Made by a program: the position numbers and the translations under genes
In this document: positions 1-5,750 of the stretch, piece after piece
Numbering within the stretch: position 1 is the stretch's first letter
How the letters are laid out: the number at the start of each line of letters is the position of its first letter
Assembly (NCBI GenBank): GCA_024280675.1
Contig: JAJRPT010000146.1
Span: 1 to 5,750, forward strand
Direction of reading: 5' to 3'
Length of the DNA stretch: 5,750 nt
Origin: Bacteroidota bacterium
GTDB lineage: Bacteria > Bacteroidota > Ignavibacteria > Kapaibacteriales > UBA2268
Notes under the pieces: model-generated
What the model was told of the DNA's origin: nothing
The model's input: the letters and a program-made list of their open reading frames with translations, nothing else
Database searches by the model: none

Positions 1-1361
1 ACATAGAGTTTGTCTCCTCCATCAAAGATTAGTTGAATACAATCTCGGGCATTTCCACCAATGACAATATTGCGAAACCCTTCAAAGCGAGCAACTCCTT
101 TGTCCTCATGCACCACAAAATCACCAATACGAAGCGAATTAATTTCTCTTAGATTCAACTCAGTATTTTGCCTTGTTCCTTTTTGTGCAGAAATTCTTTG
201 TCTTTGGAAAATCTGATGCTCGGTGAAAACAAAATATTTTTCATCAAGTGAAAATCCAGCAGAAATCGTCTGGCTATGCCAATGAATTTTATCAAAAAGA
301 GTGGCAATTTTACTCTGCTTATAATCAAAATTATTTTCAAGAGTCGATTCAATAATTCCTGCAATTCTACTAATGTGAGATTTAGATTCGGCAAGAATGC
401 GAAAGTGGCATCCAATATCAATCTTTTCAATTAAAAACTTAGCAAATTCTGAAATATTAGAATTAAAACTTATCTGCTCATTTGATTGCAATTTTATATC
501 GGCTTTGGAAAGAGAATTGACAAGTATTTGCTTGTATAAATTTAAACTGTCTGGCTTTTCATTTTGCTGATAAAGTATTTCAGGGTTCATGCTTGCAAAA
601 AGAGTTTTTTCTGGCAAGATTGAAAAAATATTATTTTCTGCATCACTATTCTCAGAAATACTAGGAAGGACGGAAAGGAAATTCACAGATTCAAGAGATT
701 GGATAGAACGCTGTGAGAGTGGGTCGAACTCACGAATCGAGTCGATTTCATCCCCCCAGAATTCAATCCTCAAGGGAATCTCATGTCCAACTGGAAATAT
801 ATCAACTATTCCACCACGAACTGCAAATTCCCCTTGTTTGCTCACATAATCATTTCTCTCAAACCCACCACTTTTCAAATCACTTGTGAATTTACTAAAA
901 TTTATTTTCTCATTTTTACTAATTTTTATTGAATGATCTAAAAAAATATTTATATCTGGAAGACCAAACTCAAATATTTCTGGAGTACAAACTGCTAGAA
1001 ATATTTCATCTTCGAGTGTGATTGAAATAGCATCGAGCAACCAAGTAATGCTAGGTCTTTGCTCATTGGCAAAGTTTTTCGTGTGTTTGGCTGGTTCAAA
1101 AAAGCTGGCAATTTTCTGCCCAGGCACGGTTGTGGAGATGTCAGACACAATATTTATACATTCTCTTTCATCGGAGCAGACGATAACAAGAGGGCGGTTC
1201 ATCTCATTTGCAACAATTTGTGCAATGAAATAGGCAGAGCTTCCTTTTGCATTATTTATTGTTAGAGTATCATATTTTTCTAACCTATTCCGGGCTCTTT
1301 TGAGAAAGGAAGAGGAGCCAAGGATTTTCAGAATGTCGGTATTGTCTTTTAAAAATTTCAT
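1..1361 (-). CDS. mfd: Transcription-repair coupling factor Mfd, N-terminal part (C-terminus beyond left edge)
   Basis: Mfd is a DNA translocase that pushes or removes RNA polymerase stalled at lesions and recruits UvrA for nucleotide excision repair in the cytoplasm. My translation gives 453 residues with no stop. Residues about 1-400 are the UvrB-like module: a degenerate P-loop region near 36-50 (NNAKGSSAYF, no proper GxGKT, as is normal for Mfd), then GGIVDIFP at 183-190 and RIEFWGDEIDSIR at 198-210, typical of the UvrA-contacting part shared with UvrB. Residues about 410-453 begin the CarD-like RNA polymerase interaction domain (GDFVVHEDKGVARFEG, then DKLYV at the edge). The helicase motor and C-terminal autoinhibitory domain lie outside the window. 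The start is the ATG at 1361: an in-frame TAA lies immediately upstream (1364-1362), so no longer start is possible. It follows mutS2 by 7 bases (AAAATAA), without a clear Shine-Dalgarno, so translation probably depends on mutS2. The truncation is only the window edge. Confidence 0.95.
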   Translation of the reverse strand, partial: MKFLKDNTDILKILGSSSFLKRARNRLEKYDTLTINNAKGSSAYFIAQIVANEMNRPLVIVCSDERECINIVSDISTTVPGQKIASFFEPAKHTKNFANEQRPSITWLLDAISITLEDEIFLAVCTPEIFEFGLPDINIFLDHSIKISKNEKINFSKFTSDLKSGGFERNDYVSKQGEFAVRGGIVDIFPVGHEIPLRIEFWGDEIDSIREFDPLSQRSIQSLESVNFLSVLPSISENSDAENNIFSILPEKTLFASMNPEILYQQNEKPDSLNLYKQILVNSLSKADIKLQSNEQISFNSNISEFAKFLIEKIDIGCHFRILAESKSHISRIAGIIESTLENNFDYKQSKIATLFDKIHWHSQTISAGFSLDEKYFVFTEHQIFQRQRISAQKGTRQNTELNLREINSLRIGDFVVHEDKGVARFEGFRNIVIGGNARDCIQLIFDGGDKLY

Positions 1362-1368
1362 TTATTTT

Positions 1369-3717
1369 CTATAGGCTAACTATTGTAACGCCTGTTCCTC
1401 CTTCCTCCATTGTTCCATCACGGTGTGACCCTACGAAATTATTATTCAATAAGAACTCAGAAATTGCTTGCCTTAGTGCGCCAGTACCTTTTCCGTGTAA
1501 TATTGTGATGGAATAAAGATTAGCTGCTACTGACTCGCCCAAGAATTTTTCAATCTCTTCCAATGCTTCACCCACTCTTTTGCCACGCACATCAATTTGT
1601 GTCTTTGCGTCAAATTTTATGTATGATGAGTAATCATTTTTCTTGTGTTCTAACTCCTTATTGGATTTAAGCAACTTATTAATTTTTGTACGAATTTTCA
1701 TTCCTCCGAAATCCACAAGAGCTGATTTCCCATCATCTGATATTTCGATAACTTGACCTAGATTCTCAGAATTAATCATGTGAACTGTATCGTCTAAAGC
1801 TATGGTTTCATAGGTGCTTACTTGTGCTGGTAAAATATCTTCGGCTTTCTTAATAAAGACATTTTTCTTGTCTTCAAAATCTTTTCTAATTTCTTTTACA
1901 CTGCGGGATTTTTCCTTAATCTCACGCACTGTATTCTCAATTAATTTATTTGCATTCGACACAATTTCGGCTGCCTGTTCTTTGGCATTTGAAAGATAGT
2001 CAGATTGTTTAATTTTAAGTTTATCTAATTTCTGAGTATACTTCTGTGCTTGGGATTCTGCATCTTTTTGAGCTTTCTGAGCTTTTTCTAGTGCAACTTG
2101 AGTTTCTCTTTTAAATTTATTTAGCTCAGATATACTTTTTTCAATATCCAACTGCCCAGAGAAAGTATATTTTTCTGACCGCTTCATAACAGAATCCGAA
2201 AGACCAATACTTTGGGCAAGATTAAAAGCATAGCTTGAACCTGGGATTCCGGGCAGAAACCGGTAGGTGGGACGCAAATTCTTTTCATCAAATTCAAGTG
2301 AAGCATTTGTGATTTTATCTGTTTGCAGAGCGTAATTTTTTAGTGTGGATTGATGTGTTGTGACCACGAAGTTAATCTTGTAATTCAAAAAAGTGTCCAT
2401 TATCCCGCACGCAAGAGCAGAACCCTCATGCGGATCGGTACCAGAGCAAATCTCATCTATTAGCACCAAGGAATGTGAATCAGCATGATCTATAATTGCT
2501 TTAATTTCAGTAAGTTGAGAGCTAAAGGTTGAGAGGTCATTTTCAATAGACTGGTGATCGCCAATGGACGAGAAAATACTCTTTGGTGCAGTCCTGCATC
2601 TTCCCAAAGGAAATATTCCACTATTTGCCATCGCAATAGAGAGACCAACGGTTTTCAGTGCCACCGTCTTTCCGCCCGCATTTGGTCCTGAGATAACATA
2701 AGCCGATTTGTCAGAATTTATTTCAATATCGAGCGGAACTGTGTTTTCTTTTCCAGATTTTATCAGAAGAAGTGGGTGATAAATTTGCTCAAGAATTATT
2801 TCATTGGTATCAGAAATATCAGGCTTTTCCCCTCCATAAAGCAGTGCAAATTCTGCCCTTGCTTTTAGCGAATCCAGATGAGCAATAATCTCAATCGACT
2901 TTAGGAGACCGTCTGAATAGCTTGATATTTCACGAGTTAGCTGTTCGAGTAATCTGTGGACTTCCCTTTTCTCTTCATTTCTCAAAAGCGAAATATCATT
3001 GTTCATCTCAACAATTTCGGATGGCTCCAGAAAAACCGTCTGCCCACTTTTGGAGACACCATGAATAATTCCTTGGAAGCTACGTTTATTACTCGCTTTA
3101 ATCGGAATCACAAATCTATCATCACGAATGGAGACAAACTCATCCTGGGCAATTTCCTCTTCCATTGTTTTTTGCAAAATCTTTTGAATACGGGAACGCA
3201 GTCTTTGAGATTTTTCATTGATTTCTCGTCGTATTCTGGAAAGCTCAGGAGTGGCATTGTCTTTTATTTCGCCTGTTTCTGAGATAATATCGGAGATATG
3301 CCTTTCCAGTTGCTTGGAGTGGTAAATCTCACCAGACAGTTCAAAGAGTAGTGGATAATTCTGATTTATATTAATAAAATAATTTGCAACACGGCGACAA
3401 GCACTTGCTAAATCTTGGACTTGCAGGATTTCATTAATAGAGAGAACCGCACCCGAAATATTACTTTTGCGAATTTTCCCAGAAAGATCATCAAAGCCAT
3501 CAAAGTATAAAATTTCTTCGTGCGATATAATTTCGCACATTTCTTGAACCTGACTCAGCTCTTTTCTCAGAAATACAATATCGAAAAGAGGTCTCAAGCC
3601 CATTAGTGATTTTTGTGCTTTTTCCGAATGAGCAAACTTTGTAATGCGTGCCAGAAGGTCTGAAAACTCAAGCTCATCAAGGCTAGATTCAATTAACTTA
3701 TTTGTTTTTTTATCCAT
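1369..3717 (-). CDS. mutS2: MutS2 family ATPase with C-terminal Smr domain
   Basis: MutS2 is a MutS paralogue without the mismatch-recognition domain. In different bacteria it suppresses homologous recombination or binds and splits collided ribosomes. The 782 residues match the usual full length. Order: N-terminal helical core/lever region about 13-300; ATPase with Walker A GPNAGGKT at 344-351, MutS-type signature segment STFSSQL at 396-402, Walker B LVLIDE at 417-422 followed by CSGTDP, and H-loop histidine in TTHQS at about 455; a long charged coiled coil about 520-625 rich in K, E, Q and A; a small beta-rich (KOW-like) segment about 640-685; and an Smr domain about 705-782 with IDVRG at 708-712 (variant of LDxRG) and HGKGTG at 741-746. 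All nucleotide-binding motifs look intact, so it should be active. The ATG directly abuts the yqeY-like stop codon; AGGA lies only 3 bases before it, so initiation is probably by translational coupling. The next in-frame Met is residue 39, inside the conserved N-terminus. Confidence 0.97.
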   Translation of the reverse strand: MDKKTNKLIESSLDELEFSDLLARITKFAHSEKAQKSLMGLRPLFDIVFLRKELSQVQEMCEIISHEEILYFDGFDDLSGKIRKSNISGAVLSINEILQVQDLASACRRVANYFININQNYPLLFELSGEIYHSKQLERHISDIISETGEIKDNATPELSRIRREINEKSQRLRSRIQKILQKTMEEEIAQDEFVSIRDDRFVIPIKASNKRSFQGIIHGVSKSGQTVFLEPSEIVEMNNDISLLRNEEKREVHRLLEQLTREISSYSDGLLKSIEIIAHLDSLKARAEFALLYGGEKPDISDTNEIILEQIYHPLLLIKSGKENTVPLDIEINSDKSAYVISGPNAGGKTVALKTVGLSIAMANSGIFPLGRCRTAPKSIFSSIGDHQSIENDLSTFSSQLTEIKAIIDHADSHSLVLIDEICSGTDPHEGSALACGIMDTFLNYKINFVVTTHQSTLKNYALQTDKITNASLEFDEKNLRPTYRFLPGIPGSSYAFNLAQSIGLSDSVMKRSEKYTFSGQLDIEKSISELNKFKRETQVALEKAQKAQKDAESQAQKYTQKLDKLKIKQSDYLSNAKEQAAEIVSNANKLIENTVREIKEKSRSVKEIRKDFEDKKNVFIKKAEDILPAQVSTYETIALDDTVHMINSENLGQVIEISDDGKSALVDFGGMKIRTKINKLLKSNKELEHKKNDYSSYIKFDAKTQIDVRGKRVGEALEEIEKFLGESVAANLYSITILHGKGTGALRQAISEFLLNNNFVGSHRDGTMEEGGTGVTIVSL

Positions 3718-4164
3718 CTATCCTAGAATCTCTTTTAGCATTGCCTTAACTTTTTTGCCATCGACCTTGCCCGACAATTCACCCATTAGCGGGCCCATGA
3801 CCTTGCCAAAATCTGCCATTGACTCAGCCCCAACTTTATCAATTTTAGTTTTAACTAAATCACGCAATTCATTATCGGACAACTGCTTAGGTAAAAATTC
3901 TTTAATCACTTCCAGTTCACCTTTTTCTTTGTCAGCTAGTTCTTGCCTTTGGCCCTTCTGATACATTTCTATTGCGTCACGGCGTTTCTTGGCTGCATTA
4001 TTTAGTATTTTTATAGCTTCATTTTCGTCTAATTCTTTGCCCGAACCACTTTTTTGAAAATCAAGAATAGCGGCTCTTAGCGAGCGAAGTGCGTCCAGCC
4101 TGAGCCTATCCTTTGCAATCATTGCTTTTTTTATCGACTCGGATATTTTTTGTTCAAAATTCAT
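3718..4164 (-). CDS. yqeY: GatB/YqeY domain-containing protein
   Basis: Stand-alone YqeY-family protein of 148 residues, the typical length. The family shares its all-helical fold with the C-terminal tail of GatB, the tRNA-binding subunit of Glu-tRNA(Gln)/Asp-tRNA(Asn) amidotransferase. Its own function is not established, so a tRNA-related role is inference. Visible family marks: an N-terminal helix of basic and acidic residues with RLDALRSLRAAI (21-33), the central FLPKQLSDNEL (90-100), and the C-terminal DFGKVMGPLMGELSGKVDG (118-136), which is the most diagnostic block. No signal peptide or membrane segment, so cytoplasmic. The ATG at 4164 has AAGGA 9 bases upstream, and the frame upstream closes at TAA (4194-4192) without another ATG. 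It is first in the minus-strand cluster; its TAG stop is immediately followed by the mutS2 ATG in the same frame. Confidence 0.93.
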   Translation of the reverse strand: MNFEQKISESIKKAMIAKDRLRLDALRSLRAAILDFQKSGSGKELDENEAIKILNNAAKKRRDAIEMYQKGQRQELADKEKGELEVIKEFLPKQLSDNELRDLVKTKIDKVGAESMADFGKVMGPLMGELSGKVDGKKVKAMLKEILG

Positions 4165-4173
4165 TTTAGTATT

Positions 4174-4178
4174 TCCTT
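4174..4178 (-). promoter_or_regulatory. Ribosome binding site of the yqeY-like gene
   Basis: AAGGA read on the minus strand, 9 bases before the ATG at 4164. It is the clearest Shine-Dalgarno in the window. The plus-strand gene starting at 4261 and mfd have only A-rich leaders. Confidence 0.5.
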
Positions 4179-4202
4179 GGTGAGATAGATATTACTGTTT
4201 CA

Positions 4203-4230
4203 TTTATAAAAGTGAAATTGTATTTTGCAA
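4203..4230 (-). promoter_or_regulatory. Candidate sigma70-like promoter for yqeY-mutS2-mfd
   Basis: On the minus strand TTGCAA (4230-4225, 4 of 6 to the -35 consensus) is followed after 16 bases by TATAAA (4208-4203, 5 of 6 to the -10 consensus). Transcription would start near 4196, leaving a leader of about 30 bases that includes the AAGGA site. AT-rich DNA gives such matches readily, so this is a candidate only. Confidence 0.3.
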
Positions 4231-4243
4231 TTTATATAAAAAA

Positions 4244-4251
4244 CAAAATTA
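4244..4251 (-). promoter_or_regulatory. Candidate Bacteroidota-type -7 element
   Basis: TAATTTTG on the minus strand matches the Bacteroidota primary-sigma -7 consensus TAnnTTTG exactly. No TTG lies about 19-21 bases upstream where the -33 element should be, so support is partial. It competes with the sigma70-like candidate nearer the gene. Which one is real depends on the organism. Confidence 0.2.
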
Positions 4252-4260
4252 AGAATAAAA

Positions 4261-4734
4261 ATGTATTCATTGTCACCCGAAGTGAAAACGATTTGGGCAA
4301 TCGGTGTTTTTACAAGCACAATTTTTTACACATCAATTACTTTTGCCCTGGAATTTTTCATTATAGATGAATTCATAAATAATTGGATGTTGCCTTTTGG
4401 TCTGACATCTGGAATTGTTTTTGCCATCGGCATTGTGATGACTTTCATTTACCCAAACCTTGCCTACAAACACTGGGGCTTCGAGATTAGAGAGAAGGAA
4501 ATAGTGATAAGGCATGGAATATACACCCGTGTCGAATCTCTTGCACCATTTGTCAGAGTTCAACACTTGGATGTAAGGCAAGGAGTTTTCGACAGGATGT
4601 TTGGTCTTGGAAAGCTAGTAATCTTCACTGCTGGCACTCGTGGAGCAGACCTTGAGATTCCTGGTTTACCAATCGCTTATGCCGAGGCACTTCGTGATCA
4701 ACTCAAAAACTACACACCTGAGGATGCGGTATGA
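4261..4734 (+). CDS. bPH2 (DUF304) domain membrane protein, YdbS-like
   Basis: Small membrane protein of 157 residues. Two hydrophobic segments near residues 11-33 and 43-65 form a hairpin, and are followed by one cytoplasmic-type bacterial PH domain (about 70-150). The domain shows the family pattern: YKHWGFEIREKEIVIRHG, then the R-rich strand turn RVESLAPFVRVQHLDVRQG, then FDRMFGLGKLVIFTAG. This is the architecture of Bacillus YdbS. The biochemical role of these proteins is unknown; in B. subtilis ydbS-ydbT are in the SigW envelope-stress regulon and contribute to bacteriocin resistance, so an envelope role is plausible here by homology only. The start ATG at 4261 has an A-rich leader (AAGAATAAAA) and no real Shine-Dalgarno. 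Its TGA overlaps the ATG of the next gene (ATGA), indicating translational coupling and probably a two-protein complex. Confidence 0.88.
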   Translation: MYSLSPEVKTIWAIGVFTSTIFYTSITFALEFFIIDEFINNWMLPFGLTSGIVFAIGIVMTFIYPNLAYKHWGFEIREKEIVIRHGIYTRVESLAPFVRVQHLDVRQGVFDRMFGLGKLVIFTAGTRGADLEIPGLPIAYAEALRDQLKNYTPEDAV

Positions 4735-5750
4735 TAGCTGAGCAAAGTCCAAAACCCCAACGTCTTGCCTTGCTCAGTCTTTTGTACAAATTTTTTAGGC
4801 TAGCACCCCATTATGCAATTCCCATGTATTTTGTCTATTCGACTGAAAGCGGTGAGAATTTTATAATGTTAGCCATTTCCGCTCTTATTGGAATTATAAT
4901 TCTACCAAGTATATTACTAGGGCATTATTATTTCACATACAAATTTGCCGACGACGAGCTAATCATCAATTCTGGTGTGATAGCCCGCAAACAAAGAAAT
5001 ATTCCCTACATCCGTATTCAAAATATTAATATCCAACAAAACATACTTCACCGAATGCTTGGACTGGCACAAGTTAAAATCGAAACTGCGGGCGACAGCG
5101 AAACAGAAGGCACACTCGACGCTGTAACAAGCTCTGGAGCTAAGCAAATTAAGGCAAAACTTGAGTCAATGCGTTCAGGTCCACTGCAAAAGAAGACAGA
5201 AAGTCAAACAATAAATCAAACAGAAAATAATGTCACTAGCCAAGAAATTAATAATATTAGTTCAGAAAATACACAAGAAGATGAACTTGCTCAAGTTCCC
5301 CCGAGGATACAATTTTCTTTGGGCATAAAAGATTTAGCCAAATATGGGATGATGAGATTTAGACCCATTGCACTGATTGCCATGGCTTGGTTTTTTTCAA
5401 TAGTCCAACAAATGTCATTCTTCAATGACAAAATATATGACAGCATAGGAAACGATGTGGGAAATTATTTTAGCGATCAATCCATGCTGCTAAATCTTAC
5501 CCAATACGCACTATGGATAGCTGGAATGATTTTCCTAGCACTATTATTTTCGTGGGTATTTGATATTCTTCTCACCATCAACCAGTTCTACAAATTCAAG
5601 ATGGAAGAGTCCAACGACAAACTAAACACAGACTACGGTCTTCTGACAAAACATTCGGCATCAATCCCGCTGAAAAAACTACAGCTCATCACCGTGTTTA
5701 CAAATTTTTTCATTGAACGATTTGGCTTTTATGGATTCTCAATCCAGACC
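4731..5750 (+). CDS. bPH2 (DUF304) repeat membrane protein, YdbT-like, C-terminus beyond right edge
   Basis: Reading from the ATG at 4731 gives 340 residues with no stop up to the window edge; YdbT-like proteins are usually near 500 residues, so perhaps a third is missing. Order seen: N-terminal hydrophobic segments about 26-37 (weak) and 46-66; first bPH2 domain about 68-147 (FADDELIINSGVIARKQ, then IPYIRIQNINIQQNILHRMLGLAQVKIETAG); a polar linker about 151-191 rich in Q, N, S, T and E; a second membrane pair about 210-226 and 258-282; and the beginning of a second bPH2 domain about 285-340 (TDYGLLTKHSASIPLKKLQLI, then FFIERFGFYGFSIQT). The repeated hairpin-plus-PH layout resembles the upstream protein, suggesting internal duplication in the family. 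It shares ATGA with the upstream gene and surely belongs to the same mRNA. Function is unknown beyond the envelope-stress link of Bacillus homologues. Confidence 0.88.
   Translation, partial: MIAEQSPKPQRLALLSLLYKFFRLAPHYAIPMYFVYSTESGENFIMLAISALIGIIILPSILLGHYYFTYKFADDELIINSGVIARKQRNIPYIRIQNINIQQNILHRMLGLAQVKIETAGDSETEGTLDAVTSSGAKQIKAKLESMRSGPLQKKTESQTINQTENNVTSQEINNISSENTQEDELAQVPPRIQFSLGIKDLAKYGMMRFRPIALIAMAWFFSIVQQMSFFNDKIYDSIGNDVGNYFSDQSMLLNLTQYALWIAGMIFLALLFSWVFDILLTINQFYKFKMEESNDKLNTDYGLLTKHSASIPLKKLQLITVFTNFFIERFGFYGFSIQT

Larger units (their letters stand above)
4165..4260. other. Divergent intergenic region between yqeY and the bPH2 genes
   Basis: These 96 bases are the only sizeable non-coding stretch and must carry control signals for both transcription units. 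They are strongly AT-rich. They contain the 10-base palindrome TTTATATAAA (4231-4240) and an inverted repeat AAATTG (4215-4220) / CAATTT (4228-4233) with a 7-base spacer. Either could be an operator, but in sequence this AT-rich such palindromes arise easily by chance. I see no small ORF, RNA gene or riboswitch-like fold. Confidence 0.6.

Noticed and set aside
589..849. Plus-strand open frame of 86 codons opposite mfd
   Set aside because: It lies entirely antisense to the strongly supported Mfd UvrB-like domain, and its translation shows no recognisable motif.
1018..1265. Two overlapping plus-strand open frames opposite the start of mfd
   Set aside because: They are antisense to coding sequence whose minus-strand translation reads as continuous Mfd; the products look random and cysteine-rich.
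1..1361. mfd as a truncated pseudogene
   Set aside because: The reading frame is intact to the window edge and all expected N-terminal motifs are present; the missing part is simply outside the window.
1362..1368. Possible terminator or promoter between mutS2 and mfd
   Set aside because: Only 7 bases separate the genes and no hairpin is visible around them; co-transcription is simpler.
2064..2090. Imperfect short direct repeat (TTTTTGAGC / TTTCTGAGC)
   Set aside because: It encodes the KAQKAQ stretch of the MutS2 coiled coil and is explained by amino-acid periodicity.
2956..3282. Plus-strand open frame of 108 codons opposite mutS2
   Set aside because: Antisense to a conserved part of MutS2, with no ribosome binding site or family motif.
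3644..3961. Plus-strand open frame of 105 codons spanning the mutS2/yqeY junction
   Set aside because: Serine- and leucine-rich product typical of the reverse complement of Lys/Glu-rich coding sequence; both genes underneath are well supported.

Overview
The window is an AT-rich bacterial chromosomal segment with five protein-coding genes on two divergent transcription units and almost no non-coding DNA. I see no mobile element, CRISPR array, RNA gene or strong terminator. Several starts have A-rich leaders with little or no Shine-Dalgarno (the first bPH2 gene and mfd), as is common in Bacteroidota and relatives. A low-GC member of the Bacteroidota/Chlorobi/Ignavibacteria group is a reasonable but unproven guess. 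It is weakened by a clear AAGGA upstream of the yqeY-like gene and by a sigma70-like promoter candidate.

Left part, minus strand (4164 down to 1): a tight three-gene cluster read right to left. It holds a YqeY/GatB-like protein (148 aa), MutS2 (782 aa, complete, with MutS-type ATPase and C-terminal Smr domain) and the N-terminal 453 residues of the transcription-repair coupling factor Mfd, which runs off the left edge. The first two genes have no base between them (stop TAG directly followed by ATG, in the same frame), and only 7 bases separate the last two, so a single mRNA is likely. MutS2 (collided-ribosome rescue and recombination control) and Mfd (removal of stalled RNA polymerase and recruitment of excision repair) both deal with blocked machines on nucleic acid. 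The YqeY-like protein has a tRNA-amidotransferase-type helical domain of unclear role.

Middle (4165-4260): a 96-base divergent intergenic region, very AT-rich, with candidate promoters and small palindromes.

Right part, plus strand (4261 to 5750): two membrane proteins with bacterial PH domains (bPH2, formerly DUF304). They resemble the YdbS/YdbT pair and overlap by ATGA. The second is cut by the right edge. Their usual role is poorly known; in Bacillus the homologous pair is linked to envelope stress and bacteriocin resistance.

Overall these are mostly conserved housekeeping genes. I found no convincing new system. The points most worth a second look are the in-frame single-UAG junction between yqeY and mutS2, and the mutS2-mfd linkage.
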